From Phytomonas francai (Eukaryota > Euglenozoa > Kinetoplastea > Trypanosomatida > Trypanosomatidae), in contig MJCC01000003.1 of the NCBI GenBank assembly GCA_001766655.1, forward strand, positions 1,316,480-1,380,479: a stretch of 64,000 nt of DNA, in the 5' to 3' direction. Positions 1-7,836 of this stretch are shown piece by piece. The notes under the pieces are model-generated. The model was given only the letters and a program-made list of their open reading frames with translations. It was not told the DNA's origin and searched no databases. The translations under genes were made by a program, and so were the position numbers. The first letter of the stretch is position 1, and the number at the start of each line of letters is the position of its first letter.

Positions 1-150
1 CACATACGAACTGCAAAGAACTCATACAGACTTTAACTAATTTAGGTAAATAATTTTACTTCTTGACTATTTCTAATTCCATGTCTGAATGCAAAAGCGA
101 TGAATAGATAAAATCATTTCATACTGTGCTCTATCTAAAATTATAGAAAA

Positions 151-182
151 CCGGTGGGTCAGAAAGACGTCTGACCCACTGG
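151..182 (+). other. stem-loop, 12-bp stem
   Basis: Positions 151-162 pair with 171-182 around an 8-base loop. Eleven pairs are Watson-Crick and one (153/180) is G-T, which is a wobble pair in plus-strand RNA but a mismatch in minus-strand RNA. No poly-T run follows. The role is unknown. Confidence 0.6.
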
Positions 183-215
183 ATAGGATATCGTTTGCAA
201 AGGGAAAATTAATAT

Positions 216-229
216 TAGTGGACCCACTA
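216..229. repeat. short palindrome
   Basis: Two 6-base arms around a 2-base centre. It repeats the 8-mer gacccact that also occurs in the right arm of the hairpin at 151-182 (173-180 and 221-228). Confidence 0.5.
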
Positions 230-1237
230 CCGTAAGCAAGCATTTTGTACGAGAAGGGATGGGCGAAAAAAAGGGAAAATGTAAAAGAGACTATAAATTG
301 TGCGTTTTTGAGAATATCGCTACAAAGCTGGGTGCAGAGAACAAACTATCTAGAGGGGATAAGTAGGGTTTCATTCTTACAAGTGGGAAGTACTCCTAGT
401 AAGAATAAATGGTGCAAAAAGGCTATTAGGGGTAACAAAAGAATCCGGAATCTGGTCCCTGCAAAATTGTCTGAGTACGGAAGCTTTCGATATACCACGA
501 TCCTTAAATAAGAAGTTTACAATGCGCCCTAACGAGAATTTTATGGCAAGCATATACCTGTTTTAACTCACGGCATTGAATCCGAATTAACGATAAGGGG
601 TCTTCAGTATCCCTCAGATTTAGAAAATTGGCAGACCCGCTCACAGAAACAAGGGATCTTCGTATGCGATACAGTCTTCATTGAGAAAAATGCGTCGCAT
701 AGCTGAATAAATATCAAGAACCTAATTTAAAGTTTTTTTCAGAGATGCTCCCTCTTTCCAACGGTTTTCATGTTCCTTCGGTGGTTCAACATCATCCTTT
801 TTACAATCATTGTACTATATTATGTAGACCCTTGTTATTGAGTAATATATAAACCAAAAAAATGGAAAATAATTGAAAAAAGCGGCAAAAAGAAAGGTGG
901 GAAAAATGAAGTTAAATATGTAGATTGGTTTATGGAATACTCAGAGCTAATAATAATACTAAAAAGCAATACTGCACTCCTCTCAGTTGTGAATCTTTAC
1001 ATATAGAGTATGAACATAAAATTATTCCTTCTCTATTTTCCTCGGAAATTTTCATTTTTTACTGCATTTCCTGGGCCTGATAAGGGTGTGGACTTCTCAA
1101 AAATCGCCCTACATCAGTTCAGACTTTTTTTTGTATCATTTACTTATTACATCGAGCCAACTCTATCTAGGAACCCTCGTCCATTACAGTGGCAAAGGGT
1201 GTTTCTAATGTATACATACACATATGTAAATACACAG

Positions 1238-1257
1238 ATATATATATATATATATAT
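1238..1257. repeat. AT dinucleotide microsatellite
   Basis: Uninterrupted AT repeat of about ten units. Similar tracts recur in many spacers of this window, for example near 3365, 6315, 28090, 31845, 51105, 53545, 54645 and 57105. Confidence 0.8.
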
Positions 1258-1373
1258 GTATAGGTATTTAGTACCATATCACCATGATATCTTGTACTGT
1301 TTGAAATTTTTAAAAATAAACAAAGCACCAACACAACGCACAGAGCATGCGTCTTTGAAGCACCCTCTCGCAT

Positions 1374-3275
1374 CTATTTGTTTGATTGGAGCTTTTCAAT
1401 GACCAAATTATCGACGTTCCATATAAGAATAGCCCCTTCATCTCCTACGGACACAATTTTTTTCCCATCTGGCGTAACCATCACCTTTGTGATGCTGTAG
1501 CTGTGCGCAACCCCTACAGCAATGCAGTCACCCCGCTCGTAGTTCCACACCTTCAGAATCCGATCGTTTCCTCCTGTCACGAAAAATTCACCACTTGGTG
1601 CCATAGAAAGGGTATTTAGCTCGCCTGTTTTGCTACCACTAAGCTCCCGTATCCCATTGCAATCGACTGCATCCCAGTACGTGATGCTCTTATCATTGCC
1701 GCACGTGATGATCTGACTCTCGTCTGGGTAGTACGCAACCGCGCGGAAGTAAGTCTGTAGATAGATAATGTTGCGTCGCACAAACCGTATTAGATCCCAA
1801 ACAATACAGCTACCGTCGTCACTTGCGGAGACGCACTCGGTATCATCGCGTGTGATCGTGAGCGCGTTGACCGTGCCCTTATGCTCCTTCATCGACGCCT
1901 TTAGGAAACAAGACTTGCCGGTGATACGCCAAACGCGAACCTGCCCATCCGAACCCCCTGTAATGATGTTGGTGGTGGTGTGGTCATTACATACAGCCGT
2001 GACGCCGACACGACCACCGATCTTCACGCGCTGCCCTAGTGATTCCGACTTATGAACGTCGTGCATCGTGAAGATAAGCTTGCCGCTCTGCGGTCCAAAG
2101 CTTCGAAGCCGCCCATCGCTCCAGCCCGAGATGATCATGGAGCCATCCGCGGTGAAGTGGATACAATTGCAGGTGAGACCTGGAATCTCGATGCGTAGAA
2201 GTTCCGTGTAGGACTTTGCATTCCACAGCCGGATATCGGACCCGCCGCAGGTCGCGAAAACCATGCTAAACCCCGCAGGAAAGACCAAGTCGTTGATGCA
2301 GGCGCTGTGGCACGTCACCCGGAGCTCCGGGCGGAAATTGCCCCCGTTGATGAAGTACATGTTGCTCGTATCCGTCCCCACGAAGTAATGTGGCCCAACT
2401 AACGCGAGGCCGGTCACGCCACCCTTCACGGACGCCTCGTACAACACCGTAAGGTTTATCTTCGAAAGCAGCCGCACCTCACCAGAGCCGCTGCCGACCA
2501 GCAGGTGCCCGTCGCGGTTGAAGACGATGGAGAGGATGCCGCCGGAGCACTTGTTCAGGGGGCCCTTCATCTTGAGGATGTTGGCGTTGCCAAGCTGCAC
2601 GCAGAGGACATCGCCGGTGGTGGTGCCGCAGTAGGCGTACTTGTCCGTCTGCTCCACCACCAGCGTGGTGACCGAGCGGCGCAGGGTGCCGACGTTGATA
2701 TCGATCGGGTTCATCTTCCGGCTCGCCATGTCCACGGACCACACCCGCAGGGAGGCAACCCCGCCCGTCATGATTCGCATCACGTCCTGGTTGAGGAAGG
2801 CGACGCACTTCGTCTCGGTGTGGTGGGCCGGCGCGCCGCAGAAGGGGCGGCCGGTGTCGACGTCCCAGAGCACCACGGTGTTGTCCTCCGGGCCGCCGAC
2901 GGAGGCCAGGGTGCGCTCGTCCGACGAGAAGGACAGGGCCTGGACCTTGACCTTGTGCAGGAGCATGCGGTGCACCAGGCGGCGCTCGGCGAAGTCGAAG
3001 ATGCAGACGTCCGCCTGGAAGCCCGGGTGGGTGACCTGCCCCGAGGCCACGTAGCGCCCGCTCGGACTCACGGCGAGGCAGCTGATCTTGTCGTTGTGCC
3101 CGTAGAGGAAGTCAGACGAGAAGGTCTTGCCGATTTCGCGAATAACAATGCAGCCTCCAAGCGGGTGGATGATGTGGGTGCCGTTGGGGTGCGCAATGAG
3201 GCCATTGGGGACTCGCCCACTGAAGCCTAGCGCACAGTCCAGCTCCAGCCTCGGGGTTCCACTGTATTCAGACAT
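1374..3275 (-). CDS. CFAP52/WDR16-like WD40 flagellar protein
   Basis: The 633-residue protein consists almost entirely of WD40 repeats, with repeated GH-type starts and WD-type ends, for example LWDVDTG near residue 140 and a terminal ILIWNVDN. Length and the N-terminal pattern (LDCALGFSGRVPNGL, then HPNG and IVIREI) match CFAP52/WDR16, a conserved protein of motile cilia that in other organisms is a microtubule inner protein of doublet B-tubules. The ATG at 3275 is preceded by a polypyrimidine tract and an AG at 3298/3297, which would leave a 5' UTR of about 21 nt. The first half of the gene (about 2460-3110) is much richer in GC than the second. It is the last gene of the unit in this window. 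The family call is firm; the axonemal location is inferred from the family. Confidence 0.9.
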   Translation of the reverse strand: MSEYSGTPRLELDCALGFSGRVPNGLIAHPNGTHIIHPLGGCIVIREIGKTFSSDFLYGHNDKISCLAVSPSGRYVASGQVTHPGFQADVCIFDFAERRLVHRMLLHKVKVQALSFSSDERTLASVGGPEDNTVVLWDVDTGRPFCGAPAHHTETKCVAFLNQDVMRIMTGGVASLRVWSVDMASRKMNPIDINVGTLRRSVTTLVVEQTDKYAYCGTTTGDVLCVQLGNANILKMKGPLNKCSGGILSIVFNRDGHLLVGSGSGEVRLLSKINLTVLYEASVKGGVTGLALVGPHYFVGTDTSNMYFINGGNFRPELRVTCHSACINDLVFPAGFSMVFATCGGSDIRLWNAKSYTELLRIEIPGLTCNCIHFTADGSMIISGWSDGRLRSFGPQSGKLIFTMHDVHKSESLGQRVKIGGRVGVTAVCNDHTTTNIITGGSDGQVRVWRITGKSCFLKASMKEHKGTVNALTITRDDTECVSASDDGSCIVWDLIRFVRRNIIYLQTYFRAVAYYPDESQIITCGNDKSITYWDAVDCNGIRELSGSKTGELNTLSMAPSGEFFVTGGNDRILKVWNYERGDCIAVGVAHSYSITKVMVTPDGKKIVSVGDEGAILIWNVDNLVIEKLQSNK

Positions 3276-3898
3276 TGGTAAAGTAAGAAAAGGAGACTGA
3301 AAAGGAAGAGGCTGAGCAATACAAGAGAATAAATTGGTTCAGTCTCAAAAGTCGGATGAATGAATATATATATATTTATATATATGTATATTGCTAGTGT
3401 TGAAGTCTTGGGATCCAGGTAAATAAAAGGAAATAATCCTGAGTCCGATGTCTGTGGAAAAAATTAGAAATAGTTGTACACCAAACACTAAAGGAGCTGC
3501 GATAATTAATAGGTGTGCGTAAATGTACACCTGGAAAGTTCCCCCTTCCAAAGAAACAAACTAGCCCAAAAAGGTAACAAAAGAAGAGGACGTAGATAAA
3601 GTTATAAAAATAAACCCAAGATCCGCCCCTGTTGAAATTCTAAGAGACATAGATGGAAAAGATCAGTTCTTACTTCTTTAATTATCATGTTAGGTCAATT
3701 ACTTTCACTTTAAAAGCCTCTATAGATTTGAGCAAATTTAAATACAAATCCACAATATCTGTGGAGTTTGAACTCTAAGAAGCGAGCTAGAAGAGAAATG
3801 GAAGGAACTGAGGCTAAAATGACACCAATACTTATACGCTCTTTTCCCTTCAAGTTATCCTTCCTTCGATTCCAATATTGATGAATCTTAGTCATGAT
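3276..3898. other. spacer with trans-splice acceptor
   Basis: Holds the polypyrimidine tract for CFAP52 (purine run on the plus strand at about 3299-3315) and a TATA-type microsatellite near 3363-3390. Short minus-strand open frames here are AT-rich and unconvincing. Confidence 0.6.
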
Positions 3899-6244
3899 TT
3901 ATTTTTCTGGATTTTGCTGGAAAGGAGAAGAGACGTTGTCTTTTTGTAACGCCTGCATGTCCTCTTCATCGAAATTTAAAGGCGTCTGTCCAAAGGAAGC
4001 GGCAAGGGTGTTTGTCAGAGAAAAACTACCCGTAAAATCCTCAAGGTTTTCCTCAACGTATTGACGTGAAGGCTCATCTATGGTTTGCAGGACCTGCATT
4101 TGGCAAATCGTGATGAGGTTCTCGAAGGTATCCTCTACAAAATCATGAGAAAGATCGTGGTTGTACGCAGAGGTTCTCATACCGTTATTCTCTCCTTCTT
4201 GTCGAGATGGACTTGATGAAGAAAGGGATGCTGGCACCGCGATATGTTGGCGTTGAAATTGTGAGGGTGATCCTGTCGCTGACGCAGCCCCCTCATTGCC
4301 GTGAGCAAAGGCACTGGCTGGATGAGCATCACTTGCCATGCCCCTAGGAGATTGTCGCTGATCCGGTGGTTCCTCTAACATTCGCGCCTCCCGCAAGGCG
4401 TTGCAGCTTTTGCAGATAAAGAACGTCTCCTCCATCGTCATTTCGCACGTTCGACAGAGAAAAGCCCTCACGTTCTCCAGAGGAACGCCGCAGTTGTCAC
4501 AGTGGTCGTGTAGTGCAATAATCATCTCCGTTGCGTCCTGAGCTCGGGGGGCGAATTCCTCAAAGGCCTTCCGGCACGCCTCACAGCGACAGGTGGCTTC
4601 CGCCGTGAACGAGTTCACAGGCAGCAGCATGCCGTGATAGGGAAAGACGTCCGGGGACAGGTCGTCGGTCAGCTGGTCCCCACCACACGCGATGACAGGC
4701 TTAATGCCCTCTGTCACCTTGGGGGGCAGTTGACCTCGGTAGCAGTGTTTAGGGTTGTCATGCATCAACCACGGGTGCTCCTGCATGCAGTGCGCACAGA
4801 CCATCCCCATGAAGACATCGCTGTTCATGACCTCTATTTTAATATCATCAGGCATCTCCATATACAGGTCAGGGTTGTCAATTTCGTCGTCTGGAACCTG
4901 TTCAGCTATGCTGCATAGACCTGCGCAGCCGCAGCTGAACCTGGACCTCAGAGGTGCGCCGTTGGTGGTTCCTTCGTTGTGATCGGGAATCACAAATCCC
5001 GGCTCAATCCAGTGATCCTTGTGGCAGCGCAGTCGGCAGGGGGTACACACGTAAGTGTTGCAAGTTCTGCATTTAAAAGCCAGCACGTTGCCCTCCACCA
5101 CGTCACCGTAGCATGGCATGTAGCGATACTGATCCGCGAAGAGCCTCGTTATGTGCGCACTCCAGAAGCACGTGGTGCAAAGCATGCAGACGACCCCACC
5201 GTAGTCTGAATCCTCTGGGTAGTCCTTCTCACAGTAGCACCACGTCGTCGGGCTGCGTGGGTAGCGATTCTTTCGATTCACAGGAAGCAGCGCGTTCACA
5301 GGAGGCTTGTTGGTGGCGCTATCCACAATAAAGATGCAGCGCGATGCTTCTGGAAGGGGCACAGGCTCTACGGTTTCCGGCTTCTTCTCGATTTCCTCGC
5401 TACTTTGGGCGGTCCCGCTAGGGCTCTGCCGAGCTTCGGTCGGGTTGCCCTGCTGCACCACCGTCTCGTGTTTATCAATTTTTAGCGGTGGAAGTTGGGC
5501 GTGTGGGGAGTTCAGGCTAGGAGAGCGTGAGCGCTTGCGGAGTTGGGTTCGATTCTGTAAATCGGAATCAGTAACCACCGACAGCGACGGTGGCGGTGGA
5601 ATCGCACCATTTGCAGCATCGTCAACAGCGATGGGCTTCCAGCACTTTTGTGTACAGCAGTCGCAGCGCATGTAGTGCCGCACTCCCCACTCCTCAACCT
5701 CGTGATTGCCGTGGCAGATCTCTGCGCAGGCCAAACAGACCGCATGCGCTGCGTCCGCCCTACCCGCCCTCACGCACGTGCGGCAGACGTACGCGTTCTG
5801 CCGCAGGTAACCCTTGCCGTAGCAACAGCGATACCACTGGCCGTCGTGCACGAGCGTGGTGGACACAAGCCTTGAAATCTCTGAGCTCGTTTTGCTATCT
5901 ACCATTGCTTCTGTTTCCCGTCCGCCTAAAAGCATAGCGGTCACCCTGAAATGCTGCGCGATGTTGCCGATGTGGGTCTTGATGCCCTGAAGAAACGAAT
6001 CGGGCAGCAACGCGCAAAGCTCGGTGGCGCTGTTGGCGTCGCGACGGAATTCCTTCTTAATGGGGGCATTAAAAAGGAGTCGCTGCTTAATGTAGGGAAC
6101 TAGGGTACGCTGCTCCAATATTTTCTTAAGTTCGCCAATGGTCGAACTTTGGGGGAAGAGAGGGAGAGAAATATCAATACTTTCACGCCCGTACCTGACA
6201 GTAATATCAAGGTACGCAGCAACTGTATTTCCTTCCTGAGACAT
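3899..6244 (-). CDS. UBR7-like zinc-finger protein with N-terminal ubiquitin-like domain
   Basis: The 781-residue protein starts at the ATG at 6244; the open frame further upstream begins only with TTG. Residues about 10-108 look like a ubiquitin-like fold ending in MLLGG. A UBR box follows (about 132-200, Cys/His pattern including CRTC, CLAC, CHGNHE and CDCC), then a disordered region, then a PHD-type block starting WCYCEKDYPED near 330, which corresponds to the UBR box plus PHD order of UBR7. A further Cys/His-rich block (CRTCNTYVCTPCRLRCHKDH) resembles part of a second UBR box, and more CxxC pairs lie at 560-630. UBR boxes recognise basic N-termini (N-degrons) and UBR7 acts as a ubiquitin ligase, so substrate recognition for ubiquitylation is the likely role. 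The UBL fusion is unusual. A PPT and an AG at 6253/6252 lie just upstream of the start. Confidence 0.78.
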   Translation of the reverse strand: MSQEGNTVAAYLDITVRYGRESIDISLPLFPQSSTIGELKKILEQRTLVPYIKQRLLFNAPIKKEFRRDANSATELCALLPDSFLQGIKTHIGNIAQHFRVTAMLLGGRETEAMVDSKTSSEISRLVSTTLVHDGQWYRCCYGKGYLRQNAYVCRTCVRAGRADAAHAVCLACAEICHGNHEVEEWGVRHYMRCDCCTQKCWKPIAVDDAANGAIPPPPSLSVVTDSDLQNRTQLRKRSRSPSLNSPHAQLPPLKIDKHETVVQQGNPTEARQSPSGTAQSSEEIEKKPETVEPVPLPEASRCIFIVDSATNKPPVNALLPVNRKNRYPRSPTTWCYCEKDYPEDSDYGGVVCMLCTTCFWSAHITRLFADQYRYMPCYGDVVEGNVLAFKCRTCNTYVCTPCRLRCHKDHWIEPGFVIPDHNEGTTNGAPLRSRFSCGCAGLCSIAEQVPDDEIDNPDLYMEMPDDIKIEVMNSDVFMGMVCAHCMQEHPWLMHDNPKHCYRGQLPPKVTEGIKPVIACGGDQLTDDLSPDVFPYHGMLLPVNSFTAEATCRCEACRKAFEEFAPRAQDATEMIIALHDHCDNCGVPLENVRAFLCRTCEMTMEETFFICKSCNALREARMLEEPPDQRQSPRGMASDAHPASAFAHGNEGAASATGSPSQFQRQHIAVPASLSSSSPSRQEGENNGMRTSAYNHDLSHDFVEDTFENLITICQMQVLQTIDEPSRQYVEENLEDFTGSFSLTNTLAASFGQTPLNFDEEDMQALQKDNVSSPFQQNPEK

Positions 6245-6591
6245 GCTTAAACTGAAAGACAAAAATATGAGAAGAGATGTCGCCCATAAATATACACAGA
6301 CACATACATAAATAATATATATATATATATAGATAGATAGATAGCCAAGAGATCAATGGATCTAGCTTTATGAATATGAAGATGTTATTGTAATGGGAAT
6401 ACTGTGCTGTAGGTCAGCGTGGCTTTGTACCCTTGTTCAAGATTACATACTGTAAAAAGGAAAAGACGCTACTTCTTGGAAGCCCATCCGCAATATAGTT
6501 TCTTGTTCCATTAGAATTCCTATATTATTATTGTTTTCTTTGTGAAATGTGTAATTCCACCTCGCTTGCTTGTACTGCAGTTGTGAAGAGC
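6245..6591. other. spacer with acceptor and microsatellite
   Basis: Contains the pyrimidine tract and AG for the UBR7-like gene within 40 nt of its ATG, then TA and GATA-type repeats around 6313-6345. No gene seen. Confidence 0.6.
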
Positions 6592-7299
6592 TTACAGCAT
6601 TCCCTTCTTTGCCACTGAATCGGAGCTAGAATTCGCAATACTATAGTTCTTCTGAATTTCTTTTACGATAGCGTCCACTACTGCATCGGTGTCAAAGAAT
6701 CTATCCATATCGACAACCATGCCCACCTCTGCGCCTTCATGAGTTCTATCGTCACTCCCTAGCTGCAAAGGCTCCAGAATGGAAAACTGCGAGTGCAATA
6801 GCGAAGGGGGCATGAAGTGATTCTTTCTCACGGCGAGTCCACGTGCAACGACGTCAACGCTTCCAGTGAGCATGACAAAAAAAAGCACATTAGAGCTCGA
6901 TAAAAGCGATGGAAGAAGAGAAGTCGCATGTTGGACACCGCCATCGCTGGCCTCAAGCCGTTCACTTTTACCACGCAGTATGTCACGATAGCTTTTTTTC
7001 AACGCCGAACATGCAAGGACCACAGTGCACCCCTTACGCCGATATGTTGATATTACTTCGTCTCGTAATCGCACAAGCCACGGGATGCGATCCTCATCGT
7101 CCAAAGGGATTCCCTGACTCATTTTATGAATATTGGCGCCACTGTGGTAATCATCGCCTTCCTCGTAAGCTATACAGAGTCTTTCCGCAAGTTTCTTCCC
7201 AATTGTAGTCTTTCCAACGCCAGAGGGTCCACACACGACTATGCAAACAGGGGGAAAAACACGAGGTACAGCTGACGATGCCCGCTTGTGACTAGCCAT
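6592..7299 (-). CDS. gluconokinase (GntK/IDNK family)
   Basis: The protein is 235 residues if it begins at the ATG at 7299; the longer open frame starts with TTG and adds a hydrophobic stretch that is translated pyrimidine-rich leader. A Walker A loop GPSGVGKTT (residues 24-32) is followed by the family signature EGDDYHSGANIHKMSQG and by ACSALKKSYRDILRG, both diagnostic of thermoresistant-type gluconokinases. The enzyme phosphorylates D-gluconate to 6-phosphogluconate for the pentose phosphate pathway. It is longer than bacterial and human forms (about 175-187), with inserted loops after the LRG motif and near the C-terminus. The C-terminal GML is not a convincing glycosomal PTS1. The nearest AG lies only 2 nt from the ATG, so the exact 5' end is uncertain. 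Confidence 0.9.
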   Translation of the reverse strand: MASHKRASSAVPRVFPPVCIVVCGPSGVGKTTIGKKLAERLCIAYEEGDDYHSGANIHKMSQGIPLDDEDRIPWLVRLRDEVISTYRRKGCTVVLACSALKKSYRDILRGKSERLEASDGGVQHATSLLPSLLSSSNVLFFVMLTGSVDVVARGLAVRKNHFMPPSLLHSQFSILEPLQLGSDDRTHEGAEVGMVVDMDRFFDTDAVVDAIVKEIQKNYSIANSSSDSVAKKGML

Positions 7300-7836
7300 T
7301 CCTGAGTTTATCGTCACATGAAAAACGGTAATTATCAGTAAAAAGTAGTGAAATAAAAAGGCATACAATGATGATTTTTGCAAAGAAAAAGAAACATCGA
7401 AAGTAATTGTCCCATATGATTCGTTTCATTTCCTTCATAGAACACACCCATTGGTATTTTTTTAGTTTCGAATCGTTTTCAGGAATAGCAATATGCTAAA
7501 AAATATATATTGAATAAGAGGCACACCTTGAAAAGAAGAATATCGCACCGTTCGCTTTGACGTACTGAAATCATCAATAGAAAGAAAAAATGGCAACCAG
7601 CATTGATAAAATAACAGAAACTAAGGTATTGATGAATTTTACAAGCTATAAGGCTCCCTTTTTTTAGTCAAACTATTAAGCAGAGTAATTTGAGACTACA
7701 TCAATATGTCCAAATACTCAGCGTAGTTTGAAGAGGAAGAAATAGATTTTCTAGTCTTCAGATAAACAAACAGAAAGATAAAAACTACACGGTTTAGGCC
7801 TGTTGATACTTTGCTTATTAATGGCTCTAAACATTT
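7300..7836. other. spacer
   Basis: Pyrimidine-rich (minus strand) leader of the gluconokinase gene at about 7320-7400, then AT-rich sequence that is presumably 3' UTR of the ATP-grasp gene. No gene seen. Confidence 0.6.

Larger units (their letters stand above)
1..1373. other. gene-free left flank with hairpins
   Basis: There is no convincing coding sequence on either strand. Short open frames are AT-rich; the longest plus-strand one starts at a TTG and matches nothing I know. It holds a 12-bp stem-loop at 151-182, a short palindrome at 216-229 and an AT microsatellite at 1238-1257. It is the downstream side of the CFAP52 gene, so it includes that gene's 3' UTR. It may be an unusually long spacer or approach the end of the polycistronic unit; no opposing gene is visible inside the window to decide. 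Confidence 0.6.

Noticed and set aside
245..511. 88-codon plus-strand frame in the left flank
   Set aside because: Starts with TTG, no recognisable protein, no upstream acceptor, opposite to all genes in the window.
1010..1402. 130-codon plus-strand frame
   Set aside because: Contains translated AT microsatellite (IYIYIYMY) and overlaps the 3' end of CFAP52.
2505..3230. Long plus-strand open frame (241 codons) opposite CFAP52
   Set aside because: It is a shadow of the GC-rich coding region; its composition (Val, Gly, Asp, Arg-rich) is that of antisense translation.
7300..7383. N-terminal hydrophobic extension of gluconokinase as a signal anchor
   Set aside because: The extended start is TTG and the hydrophobic residues are translated pyrimidine tract; the ATG at 7299 is the credible start.
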